DNA of 64,000 nt from Rhizobium tibeticum (GTDB taxonomy: Bacteria; Pseudomonadota; Alphaproteobacteria; Rhizobiales; Rhizobiaceae): the NCBI RefSeq assembly GCF_900110205.1, contig NZ_FOCV01000022.1, positions 1-64,000 on the forward strand. The letters run 5' to 3'. The translations under genes and the position numbers were made by a program. Each line of letters begins with the position of its first letter. Within the stretch, counting starts at the first letter, position 1. This document shows positions 1 through 7,532 of this stretch, piece after piece. Under the pieces are notes generated by a model that was not told where the DNA came from, made no database searches, and worked only from the letters and a program-made list of their open reading frames with translations.

Positions 1-293
1 TGGGCGCCTGGCTGGGGTTGACGACGCGGCGCTATCAGTCCGGCGAGGTAGACTATGATGGCCATATCTCCCGACGTGGAGACACCCATGTGCGTTCCCT
101 TCTCTATGAAGCCGCGGTCGTGATCCTGACACGCAGCCGGGCGGACAGCGATTTGCGCAGTTGGGGCATAAAACTACGCGAGAAGATCGGCTTCAAACGT
201 TCCGCTGTCGCTGTCGCCCGCAAACTCGCCGTCATCATGCATGCGATGCTTCGCTCCGGTGAGCTCTTCAACAGGGCGACAGCCGCCACCTAA
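1..293 (+). CDS. IS110-family transposase, C-terminal fragment (cut by window edge)
   Basis: The reading frame is open from base 3 to the TAA at 291-293, so only about the last 96 residues are in view and the start lies outside the window. The segment with GHISRRGDTHVRSLLYEAA, followed by a basic stretch and a terminal helix, matches the C-terminal Transposase_20 domain of IS110/IS116/IS902 elements, which form the second half of their active site there. The DEDD catalytic half is not visible. No terminal inverted repeat is expected, since IS110 elements usually lack them, so the exact right end of the element cannot be fixed. Confidence 0.85.
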   Translation, partial: GAWLGLTTRRYQSGEVDYDGHISRRGDTHVRSLLYEAAVVILTRSRADSDLRSWGIKLREKIGFKRSAVAVARKLAVIMHAMLRSGELFNRATAAT

Positions 294-738
294 CTTTCCA
301 GCTCTGTAGCGCCCACGGCGTGAAGAGGCGTCCCTGCCGGGACCGAGGCTGGTCCATTCCGTTAAGACCGTTGCACCGCGAGTTTGTTCGGAGCGTGCGA
401 GACATACATTGGAAGGACTGTCCCGCGAAATACCATAATGCGGCGACCTATGTCGACCGCGTAGACGACCATGCTCCCGGCAAACAACCTCCCGCACCTA
501 AAAGGCGCTTGCAAATCTCGCTATTAGACGACGGTCTTACGAGGCGCTTCAGGCTGCGATCGCCGAGCCCTCCTTGGCGAGCGTCCGCCAACGCTTTCGC
601 TTTCAGGCTCTTCCACCGTCTCGGACGCGGACTATGAGGCTCTGCTGGAGTTGCGCAGGGCCATTGCGATTGGCTATCCGCGGATTGCCTTGACATGCGC
701 ACGAGTGCTGGCCGGATGTTCCATATACAACCTAATGG
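294..738. other. Gene-poor junction between the IS110 fragment and the HutC-type regulator
   Basis: About 445 bases contain no ORF I can support. The first 200 bases probably belong to the non-coding right end of the insertion element (inference from position). Around 610-690 one plus-strand frame reads as a short acidic then aliphatic stretch (SDADYEALLELRRAIAIG), which may be a relic of a lost gene, but it has no credible start or family match. The decamer TATACAACCT at 724-733 recurs at 1569-1578 on the far side of the regulator gene. Confidence 0.4.
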
Positions 739-1485
739 CTATTGCTCGAACATCTTGCCGGTGCGCGCCTCGAGCCGATAGCGGTTGCCGGGGTAGATGA
801 GGCGGGCCGTGGAGACCACGCGCCGGCCCGACCAGGTGCGGCGGCGTATCGCCAGGCAGGGCTCGCTCTTGAGGATTGTCAGCAGTTTGCATTCCCAGGA
901 CTGCGGCATTGCTGCCTCGACGATATGTTCCGACCCACTGAGCGGGGCAGCAGCCGTCAGATAGGCGTTCGGTGTCAGCGAGGCGAAGTCTTGCGCGAGA
1001 TAGTCGGGGGCTGCCAACGGATTGACGAAACGGTCCTCGATCTGCACCGGCACGCCATTTTCGCTGTGCACGATCAAGGAGTGAAACACAGGCGCGCCGA
1101 TATCGAGTTCGAGCGCGTCAGCCGTTTCGGGAGACGCTGTTTCCTGGGCGAGAACCACGACGCGGGCCTCATGGGCGTGGCCGCGTTCGGCAATCTCTTC
1201 GGCGATGTTGCGCACCTCGAACAGAGCCGAATAACCCTTGCGTTCCGCGACAAAGGAGCCGACGCCCTGGATGCGGACCAGTTCGCCCTCGGTTGCAAGT
1301 TCACGCAGCGCACGATTGGCGGTCATCTTGCTGACGCCAAGTTCGCTCACCAGTTCGTTTTCAGAAGGCACACGATGCTTCGGGGGCCACTCGCCGCTAT
1401 GGATGCGGTCGAGAATCATCTGCTTGACACCGGCATAGAGCGGTGCGGTATCGTTGTCCCGCTTCATCTCGCTTGGGCGCTTCAT
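739..1485 (-). CDS. GntR/HutC-family transcriptional regulator
   Basis: A 248-residue repressor-type regulator. Residues about 17-85 form the GntR winged helix-turn-helix (PSENELVSELGVSKMTANR), with wording very close to HutC proteins. Residues about 95-235 form a UTRA effector domain with the usual APVFHSLIVH and PVQIEDRFVNP segments. HutC proteins repress histidine-utilisation genes and respond to urocanate. Here the gene is divergent from an amino-acid ABC transporter, an ammonia-lyase homologue and an amine oxidase, so it most likely controls that operon. The ligand may not be urocanate, because the lyase active site is unusual. The ATG at 1485 fits the family length. Confidence 0.85.
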   Translation of the reverse strand: MKRPSEMKRDNDTAPLYAGVKQMILDRIHSGEWPPKHRVPSENELVSELGVSKMTANRALRELATEGELVRIQGVGSFVAERKGYSALFEVRNIAEEIAERGHAHEARVVVLAQETASPETADALELDIGAPVFHSLIVHSENGVPVQIEDRFVNPLAAPDYLAQDFASLTPNAYLTAAAPLSGSEHIVEAAMPQSWECKLLTILKSEPCLAIRRRTWSGRRVVSTARLIYPGNRYRLEARTGKMFEQ

Positions 1486-1557
1486 TGCTCATTCCTTTTG
1501 CAACAGCGGAATCCGCTCGATAAATCGACTTTCCTCTTGCATAACACAAAATATCTC

Positions 1558-1578
1558 ATATGGTACCCTATACAACCT
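1558..1578. promoter_or_regulatory. Candidate HutC-type operator/promoter
   Basis: The divergent region holds a near-palindrome, ATATGGTACCCTAT (1558-1571), overlapping the decamer TATACAACCT (1569-1578). A TTGCAT at 1537-1542 with TATGGT 16 bases downstream could serve as -35/-10 for the transporter operon, which would place the palindrome over the -10. TATACAA resembles one half of the TTGTATA-type sites described for HutC repressors. The assignment is inferred from position and similarity only. Confidence 0.35.
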
Positions 1579-1676
1579 CTCGAAAGATCGGCCAAGTAAA
1601 AGGCCGGCATCGAGCAAGCCGGCGAAGACCGGTGTCGAACTGCAAGTCAATTGTCACTTCAGAGGAGATCCAACCG

Positions 1677-2519
1677 ATGAAATTCAGCGCGCTTCTTCTT
1701 TCCAGCGCTTTTGCGCTTTCGGCCTTTGCCGCGCCCGTTGCCGCCAAGGACTGGAAGACTGCCACGATTACGCTTGAGGGCGCTTATGCGCCATGGAATA
1801 TGACCAATGCCGACGGCACGCTCGGCGGCTTCGAGCCCGAGCTTGCCAAGGTTCTGTGCGAACGCGCCAAGATCGAATGCAAGCTCGTCGCTTCCGACTG
1901 GGACGGCATGATCCCGGCGCTCAATGCGGGCAAGTTCGACGTCATCATGGATGCCCTGTCGATCACCGAGGACCGCAAGAAGGTCATCGGATTTACCATT
2001 CCCTACGCTGCCACGCCTGCAGCTTTCGCAACCGCCAAGGATAGTCCGCTTGCAAACGCAGCCGGCACCGGCGCGACGATCAAGATGACGCCCGGTCAGA
2101 CCGGCGTTAAGGAAGTCGATGCGCTGAAGGAAGCCTTCAAGGGCAAGACGATCGGCATTCAGGCAGCGACCGTTTATGCGAAGTTCGTCTACGACAATTT
2201 CGGCGACATTGCCGAGATTCGAGAGTATAAGACCGGCGCCGACCGCGATCTCGATCTGCAGAACGGACGCATCGACCTCGGCTTTGACGATGCCGTCTAT
2301 TTTGCCAATGCCTTCCAGTCCGCAAACGACAGCCTGGCCTTTACCGGCCCTGAAATTGTCGGCCCGATCTGGGGCGAGGGTGAAGGCCTCGGCGTCCGCC
2401 AGGCAGACACGGATCTTCGTGACAAGTTCAACGAAGCGATCAAGTCCGCGCTCGCCGACGGCACCGTGAAGAATCTGTCGATGAAGTGGTTCAAGGTCGA
2501 CGTCAGCCCGCAGAACTGA
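1677..2519 (+). CDS. Amino-acid ABC transporter substrate-binding protein (family 3)
   Basis: A 280-residue periplasmic binding protein of the lysine/arginine/ornithine/histidine class. It starts with a classic signal peptide of about 22 residues ending in a VAA-like cleavage site. Next come the family 3 hallmarks: an EGAYAPWN ligand-binding strand, GFEPELAKVLCERAK, a DWDGMIPALNAGKFDVIM hinge segment, and a C-terminal WF motif. The ATG at 1677 is chosen over upstream in-frame ATGs because AGAGGAG precedes it and it begins the signal peptide. It is the first gene of a plus-strand operon with two permeases and an ATPase, and a paired hairpin lies just after its stop. Confidence 0.93.
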   Translation: MKFSALLLSSAFALSAFAAPVAAKDWKTATITLEGAYAPWNMTNADGTLGGFEPELAKVLCERAKIECKLVASDWDGMIPALNAGKFDVIMDALSITEDRKKVIGFTIPYAATPAAFATAKDSPLANAAGTGATIKMTPGQTGVKEVDALKEAFKGKTIGIQAATVYAKFVYDNFGDIAEIREYKTGADRDLDLQNGRIDLGFDDAVYFANAFQSANDSLAFTGPEIVGPIWGEGEGLGVRQADTDLRDKFNEAIKSALADGTVKNLSMKWFKVDVSPQN

Positions 2520-2520
2520 T

Positions 2521-2564
2521 TTCCGGCGCAGGCCGGAAGTCCCGGTCTCCGGCTTCAATGCCGG
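2521..2564 (+). other. Tandem intercistronic hairpins after the binding-protein gene
   Basis: Two hairpins sit between the binding-protein gene and the first permease gene. The first has arms TTCCGGC (2521-2527) and GCCGGAA (2532-2538). The second has arms CCGGC (2549-2553) and GCCGG (2560-2564). No T-run follows. Such structures commonly protect the upstream binding-protein message or attenuate permease expression, which is the likely role here. Confidence 0.6.
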
Positions 2565-2619
2565 GGGCCGCATGCTATTCTGACACCGCCGAAACAGCGG
2601 CGGGCGCGGGGGATGTGAT

Positions 2620-3345
2620 ATGGCAACACTGGAACTGATTGGATTCGGCTCGACCGGATGGGGCGCACTGCTTCTGCTGGCCGCACTGATGACGCTCTGC
2701 GTGACGGCAAGTGCGCTTGCGATCGGCGCTGTGCTTGGTGCGATAATCTCTGCTGCAAAGCTCTCTGGCAAGACGTCCCTTGTCGCACTCGGTAACGTCT
2801 ACACGACCGTCTTTCGCGGCGTGCCGGAATTGCTCATCATCTATCTCATCTATTTCGGGGGGTCCTCCGCGGTCACCTCGATCGGCAAGGCGATGGGCTA
2901 CGAGGGCTTCCTCGGGCTACCCTCCTTCCTCGCCGGTGCACTGGCCGTCGGCATCATCTCCGGCGCCTACCAGGCGGAAGTTTTCCGCGGGGCATACCTT
3001 GCCATTTCCAAGGGCGAACTGGAGGCGGCATCGGCCATCGGCATGCATCGTGGCCTGCGGTTTCGCCGAATTATCATCCCGCAGGTGCTGCGTTTCGCAA
3101 TCCCCGGCCTTGGCAACGTCTGGCAGCTCAGCCTCAAGGATTCGGCGCTGATCTCGGTGACGGGCCTGGCGGAGCTGATGCGCACCAGCCAGGTCGCGGC
3201 CGGTTCCACGCGACAGTATTTCCTGTTCTTCATCGTTGGCGGCGCTCTCTATCTCATCCTGACGAGCCTTTCCGACCGCATCTTCAACGGCGCCGAGCGG
3301 CGGGCCAATCGTAGCATGCCGACAGCGGCCATGGGAAAGGCGTGA
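2620..3345 (+). CDS. Amino-acid ABC transporter permease (HisQ/ArtQ-like)
   Basis: A 241-residue inner-membrane permease of the polar amino-acid (HAAT/PAAT) class. Hydrophobic segments start at about residues 14, 55, 95 and 195. The cytoplasmic EAA loop reads GELEAASAIGMHRGLRFRRIIIPQ (split here by the family-conserved G) at about residues 128-152 and contacts the ATPase. The start ATG at 2620 follows a GGGGGATGTGAT purine-rich site. It probably forms a heterodimer with the next gene product, 9 bases downstream. Substrate is inferred as a cationic or imidazole amino acid from the neighbours. Confidence 0.9.
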   Translation: MATLELIGFGSTGWGALLLLAALMTLCVTASALAIGAVLGAIISAAKLSGKTSLVALGNVYTTVFRGVPELLIIYLIYFGGSSAVTSIGKAMGYEGFLGLPSFLAGALAVGIISGAYQAEVFRGAYLAISKGELEAASAIGMHRGLRFRRIIIPQVLRFAIPGLGNVWQLSLKDSALISVTGLAELMRTSQVAAGSTRQYFLFFIVGGALYLILTSLSDRIFNGAERRANRSMPTAAMGKA

Positions 3346-3354
3346 GGTAGTCCG

Positions 3355-4059
3355 ATGGATTTCGCTTTTCTCACCCAGACGATGACCACGCTGCTCAAGG
3401 CCGTCCCGATGACCTTGGCGCTGTTTTCCGTCTCGATCGTCTCCGGCGGTATTCTGGCACTCCTGATTGTCTGGATGCGCGTCGGTGGCAATCCGCTACT
3501 TGCAGCCATTGCCAAGGGATACATCTTCATCTTTCGCGGCTCGCCGCTTCTGATCCAGATGTTCCTTGTTTTTTACGGGCTCGGTCAGTTCGGCTTCATC
3601 CGCTACTCGTTCCTCTGGACGTTCTTGCGCGAACCGTTCGTTTGCGCCGTTCTTTCCCTGGCGCTCTGCACGGCCGGCTATACGGCCGAGATTTTCCGCG
3701 GCGGCATTCGCGCCGTCTCTCCGCGCGAGATCGAGGCGGCGCGTTCGATCGGCATGTCGGGTGCTCTTCTCGTGCGTCGCATCCTGGCGCCGATCGCCTT
3801 CCGCCACGCGCTGCCGGCATATTCCACCGAGATCGTCCTGATGATGAAATCGACGGCGCTCGCGAGCCTGGTGACCGTATGGGAAGTGACCGGCGTGGCG
3901 CAGCGGCTGATCTCGCAGACCTACCGCACGATGGAGATATTCCTCTGTGCGGCCATCATCTACCTTGTTCTCAACTTCATCATTCTGCAGGCGATGTCCC
4001 TGCTCGAATATTCGCTCTCGCGACACCGCCGCGCGATTCCGCCGGCGTTGAAAGCCTGA
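3355..4059 (+). CDS. Amino-acid ABC transporter permease (HisM-like)
   Basis: The second permease of the importer, 234 residues. It shows the usual five hydrophobic segments and an EAA loop (PREIEAARSIGMSGALLVRR, about residues 122-141), plus the SPLLIQMFLVFYG segment typical of HisM/ArtM-type subunits. It begins 9 bases after the upstream permease, and the ATPase gene begins 28 bases downstream, so the three are co-transcribed. It is expected in the inner membrane as the partner of the preceding subunit. Confidence 0.9.
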   Translation: MDFAFLTQTMTTLLKAVPMTLALFSVSIVSGGILALLIVWMRVGGNPLLAAIAKGYIFIFRGSPLLIQMFLVFYGLGQFGFIRYSFLWTFLREPFVCAVLSLALCTAGYTAEIFRGGIRAVSPREIEAARSIGMSGALLVRRILAPIAFRHALPAYSTEIVLMMKSTALASLVTVWEVTGVAQRLISQTYRTMEIFLCAAIIYLVLNFIILQAMSLLEYSLSRHRRAIPPALKA

Positions 4060-4087
4060 GAGCTGAACGGACACGATTGGAGCTTTC

Positions 4088-4864
4088 ATGCCAGGCGTTA
4101 CCCGACTTTCCGTCCGCAACATCCGCAAGAGCTTCGGCACGCACGAGGTCCTGCGCGGCATCTCTCTCGATGCCCAGGATGGCGACGTCATCTCGCTGCT
4201 TGGAGCCTCCGGCTCCGGCAAGTCCACTTTCCTGCGCTGTATCAACCTGCTGGAGACGGCAAGCGACGGCGAGATCTGGGTGGATGGCGAGCAGATCCGC
4301 ATGATACACAAGGGCGGCACAAGCCGGCCTGCCAGCCAGAAACAGGTCGACCACATTCGCTCGGAATTGGGCATGGTCTTCCAGTCGTTCAACCTCTGGT
4401 CGCACATGACGATCCTCCAGAACGTCATCGAGGGGCCGGTCCACGTCCTGAAGCGCCCGCGCGCTGAGTGCATCGCCGAGGCCGAGGTGCTGCTTGAAAA
4501 GGTCGGCATCGCTGACAAGCGCCATGCCTATCCTGCGCATCTGTCGGGTGGTCAGCAGCAGCGCGCCGCGATCGCCCGGGCGCTGGCGATGAGACCGAAA
4601 GTCATGCTCTTCGACGAACCGACCTCGGCGCTCGACCCGGAACTCGTCGGTGAAGTGCTGCGTGTCATGCGCGCGCTTGCCGAGGAGGGGATGACCATGC
4701 TGGTCGTTACGCATGAGATGAGCTTTGCCCGCAATGTCTCCAACCGCGTTGTCTTCATGAAGGAAGGCCTGGTCGAAAGCAGCGGCACGCCGGACGAGAT
4801 GTTCGGCGGCGGCGCGTCGCCCGCCTTCCGCCAATTCATCGGGCATTTCGGAAGCGGGCAATGA
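4088..4864 (+). CDS. Amino-acid ABC transporter ATP-binding protein (HisP/GlnQ class)
   Basis: The 258-residue nucleotide-binding subunit that powers the importer. Visible motifs are Walker A GASGSGKST, the Q-loop VFQSFNLWSH, the ABC signature LSGGQQQR, Walker B VMLFDEPTSALDPE and the H-loop VVTHEM. An insertion after the Walker A region (HKGGTSRPASQKQVDHIR) is typical of HisP proteins handling basic amino acids or opines. Its stop overlaps the start of the following lyase homologue by four bases (ATGA), which strongly couples transport to that enzyme. Confidence 0.95.
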   Translation: MPGVTRLSVRNIRKSFGTHEVLRGISLDAQDGDVISLLGASGSGKSTFLRCINLLETASDGEIWVDGEQIRMIHKGGTSRPASQKQVDHIRSELGMVFQSFNLWSHMTILQNVIEGPVHVLKRPRAECIAEAEVLLEKVGIADKRHAYPAHLSGGQQQRAAIARALAMRPKVMLFDEPTSALDPELVGEVLRVMRALAEEGMTMLVVTHEMSFARNVSNRVVFMKEGLVESSGTPDEMFGGGASPAFRQFIGHFGSGQ

Positions 4865-6354
4865 CGGTCACCATCGACACACGGATCGGCTGGCGCGACG
4901 TGGCACGCGTCGCAGCGGGCGAGACGCTTGCGCTTTCGTCTGCTGCTTGGGCCCGGGTCGACAATGCCAGTCATATCGTCGAACGCATCGTCGAGATAGG
5001 CGTGCGCGCCTATGGCATCAATACCGGCGTTGGGGCGCTGTCCGATACGGTGGTTGACCGCCAATCGCAGAGCCGGCTGTCACGCAACATCATCCTCAGC
5101 CACGCCTGCGGCGTTGGGGAGCTGTTGGCGGCGCGCGAGGTCCGCGCGATCATCGCGGCGCAAATCGCCAATTTTGCCCACGGCCATTCCGGTGTGCGGG
5201 CCGATATCGTCCGCCATTTGATCACATTTCTGGAGCACGACTGCGTGCCGGATATCCCGTCAAAAGGCTCAGCCGGTTATCTCACGCACAATGCCCATTC
5301 CGCGCTCGTCCTCATCGGCGAGGGAAGCGCGCAGGTGGCGGGCAAGCGCATGAACGGCCGCGAGGCGCTGAGCGCCGTCGGCCTTGCACCGCTCGTGCTC
5401 GGCGCGAAGGAGGGATTGAGCCTCGTCAACGGTACGGCCTGTGCAACCGGTCTAGCCAGCGTCGCATTGGCGCGCGCGAGCGATCTGCTCGACTGGGCGG
5501 ATGCGGTCGCGGCGCTGACGCTGGAGGCATCCGGGTGCCAGATGGCGGCCTTCGACGAAGCCGTCCTGGCGCTTCGTCCGTCGCGCGGCATCGCGCATGT
5601 TGGGGCGTCGTTGAGACGACGCCTTTTTGGCAGCGGTCTGGTCGCAGCAGCGCTCGGAAAGCGCACGCAGGATGCACTCAGCCTACGCTCGATCCCGCAT
5701 GCCCATGGTGCGGCTCGCGACGTCTTTGACAATGCGTCTGACGTTGTCGATCGCGAACTTGCCTCCGTCACGGATAATCCGGCCGTCTCAGGGACGCCCG
5801 AAAATCCGATTGTCTCATCAGAGGCCCATGCCGTGGCGCCCGCGCTTGCTCAGGCATCGGACAGCCTGGCGATCGCCATCACGCAGATATCTGCCATGAG
5901 CGAGCGTCGCATGGACCGGCTCGTCAATCCGCTGGTCAGCGGCCTGCCGCCGTTCCTGGCGAGCGACGCCGGCAGCAATTCCGGCTTCATGATCGCGCAA
6001 TATACCGCGGCTGCGCTCAGCAACGAGAACCGCAGGCTGGCCGCACCCGCTTCCACCGACGGCGGCCTGACCTCCGGTCTCCAGGAGGATTTTCTTGCGC
6101 ACCCGACGGCTGCGGCAAACAAGCTTCTGTCGGTGATCGACAACGCGGAATATATCGTTGCAATCGAGTTAATGGCGGCCGCCCAAGCGCATGACTTCCT
6201 TGCGTCAACGGCGGCGCGCGCCAAGGGGACGGATGCGATCCACCATGCCGTACGCCAGGTCGTTCCGCATTATGGCGACGATCGTCCGCTTGCCGGCGAT
6301 ATGGAAGCGGTCCGCACCATGATCCGGGAAGAAGCGCCGCCGGCCGCGAGCTGA
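4861..6354 (+). CDS. Histidine ammonia-lyase-like protein with non-canonical active site
   Basis: A 497-residue member of the HAL/PAL fold, translationally coupled to the transporter ATPase. Retained HAL features: YGINTG (Tyr51), the LSH histidine (His81), SLVNGT, Gln270 and Arg276 in QDALSLR, VTDNP and LQED. Two key features are absent. The Ala-Ser-Gly triad that cyclises to the MIO electrophile is replaced by Ser137-Ala138-Gly139 followed by Tyr-Leu. The position of catalytic Tyr280 of Pseudomonas HAL is Leu273. Family membership is clear, but conventional ammonia elimination is doubtful. It may use another chemistry or belong to an uncharacterised HutH2-type clade. No urocanase or imidazolonepropionase lies nearby. 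Confidence 0.8.
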   Translation: MTVTIDTRIGWRDVARVAAGETLALSSAAWARVDNASHIVERIVEIGVRAYGINTGVGALSDTVVDRQSQSRLSRNIILSHACGVGELLAAREVRAIIAAQIANFAHGHSGVRADIVRHLITFLEHDCVPDIPSKGSAGYLTHNAHSALVLIGEGSAQVAGKRMNGREALSAVGLAPLVLGAKEGLSLVNGTACATGLASVALARASDLLDWADAVAALTLEASGCQMAAFDEAVLALRPSRGIAHVGASLRRRLFGSGLVAAALGKRTQDALSLRSIPHAHGAARDVFDNASDVVDRELASVTDNPAVSGTPENPIVSSEAHAVAPALAQASDSLAIAITQISAMSERRMDRLVNPLVSGLPPFLASDAGSNSGFMIAQYTAAALSNENRRLAAPASTDGGLTSGLQEDFLAHPTAAANKLLSVIDNAEYIVAIELMAAAQAHDFLASTAARAKGTDAIHHAVRQVVPHYGDDRPLAGDMEAVRTMIREEAPPAAS

Positions 6355-6364
6355 GGAAACAGAA

Positions 6365-7525
6365 ATGACAGCTGAATTCGACGTTGCCGTTATCGGCCTC
6401 GGGGCCATGGGAAGTGCGGCACTTTCCTTTCTCGCAGCGCGCGGCGCCAGAACGATTGGCATCGACGCTTATTTCCCCGCCCACGCGCTCAGCTCCTCGC
6501 ATGGGGACAGCCGCCTGATCCGGCTCGGCTATTTCGAAGATCCATCCTATGTGCCGCTTTTACGGCGCGCCTATCGCAATTGGCGCGATCTGGAGGCCCG
6601 GCTTCGTACAGACATTTTGACCATTACCGGCGTCCTCCAGATTGGCGCCGAGAGCAGCAAGATCGTTGCGGGAACGCGCGCGTCCTGCAAGATGCACGGG
6701 TTGGCGCACGAGGTCCTCGATAGGGCGGACATGGCGCGTCGGTTCCCTGCCTTCCAACTGGATGAAGAAGACATCGCCGTGCTCGATCCTCAGGGCGGTT
6801 ATCTGAGGCCCGAAGCGGCTGTCATGGGCTATCTCAAACTTGCGGCTCAGGACGGAGCCGTCCTTCATTTCGGCGAACGGGTGATAGCGATCGAGCCCGG
6901 CGACGGTGGTGTGACGATCCGCTCGGCTGACGGCCACTACCGCGCCAGGAAGGTCGTGGTTGCCACCGGTTCATGGATCGCTGAGCTCGTTCCGCAATTG
7001 AGAGAGCATGCAGTGCCAATCCGCCAGGTCGTTGCCTGGTATCAGCCGCGCGACGGCTTTGCCACCGAACCGCAACGCATGCCGTGCTTCCTCCGGGATG
7101 AGGGCACAGAGGGCTCGTATTTCGGCTTTCCGGCGATCGGTGCCGACGGCGTCAAAGTCGGCCGGCATGCGCATTTCCGCGAGCCGATCGATCCCAACCA
7201 ACCCAACCCTCCGGTCAACGATGCGGACACGGCCCTGCTCGATGGCTTTATTTCCAAGCGCGTGCCTGCCGCCGCAGGGCTGCGGGTCAATGCCGTGACG
7301 TGCCGCTATACGATGCTGCCGAGCGAGGATTTCCTGCTCGACCTAGCTCCTGGCCATAAGAACGTCGTCGTCGCATCGCCCTGTTCCGGGCATGGCTTCA
7401 AGTTCACGAGCGTCGTCGGCGAAATTCTCGCCGACCTGGCGCTTGAGGGGCAAACCAGCTTGCCGATTGGCGCGTTCTCTTTCGAGGCCATGAACCGATT
7501 TGTCGCTGGCCGCAAATCGGCGTGA
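6365..7525 (+). CDS. FAD-dependent amine oxidase (MSOX / N-methyltryptophan oxidase family)
   Basis: A 386-residue flavoenzyme of the monomeric sarcosine oxidase family, which oxidises secondary amines or N-methyl amino acids with release of hydrogen peroxide. The N-terminal dinucleotide fold reads VIGLGAMGSAA. SSSHGDSRLIR matches the conserved HSHGxSRI segment. Cys313 in VTCRYTMLP aligns with the cysteine that binds FAD covalently. SPCSGHGFKF is the late flavin-contact motif. It starts 10 bases after the lyase homologue, so substrate or product is probably shared with it. The exact substrate cannot be read from the sequence. Confidence 0.85.
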   Translation: MTAEFDVAVIGLGAMGSAALSFLAARGARTIGIDAYFPAHALSSSHGDSRLIRLGYFEDPSYVPLLRRAYRNWRDLEARLRTDILTITGVLQIGAESSKIVAGTRASCKMHGLAHEVLDRADMARRFPAFQLDEEDIAVLDPQGGYLRPEAAVMGYLKLAAQDGAVLHFGERVIAIEPGDGGVTIRSADGHYRARKVVVATGSWIAELVPQLREHAVPIRQVVAWYQPRDGFATEPQRMPCFLRDEGTEGSYFGFPAIGADGVKVGRHAHFREPIDPNQPNPPVNDADTALLDGFISKRVPAAAGLRVNAVTCRYTMLPSEDFLLDLAPGHKNVVVASPCSGHGFKFTSVVGEILADLALEGQTSLPIGAFSFEAMNRFVAGRKSA

Positions 7526-7532
7526 CGATCCG

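Noticed and set aside
320..637. 105-codon plus-strand frame next to the IS110 fragment
   Set aside because: Arginine/proline-rich frame typical of GC-rich non-coding DNA, no ribosome site and no family.
1659..2771. 370-codon minus-strand frame over the first binding-protein gene
   Set aside because: The plus-strand binding protein has signal peptide, motifs and ribosome site; the antisense frame has none.
4861..6354. Labelling the lyase homologue simply hutH
   Set aside because: The missing MIO serine and catalytic tyrosine, together with the absence of other hut genes, make the standard function unsafe to assign.
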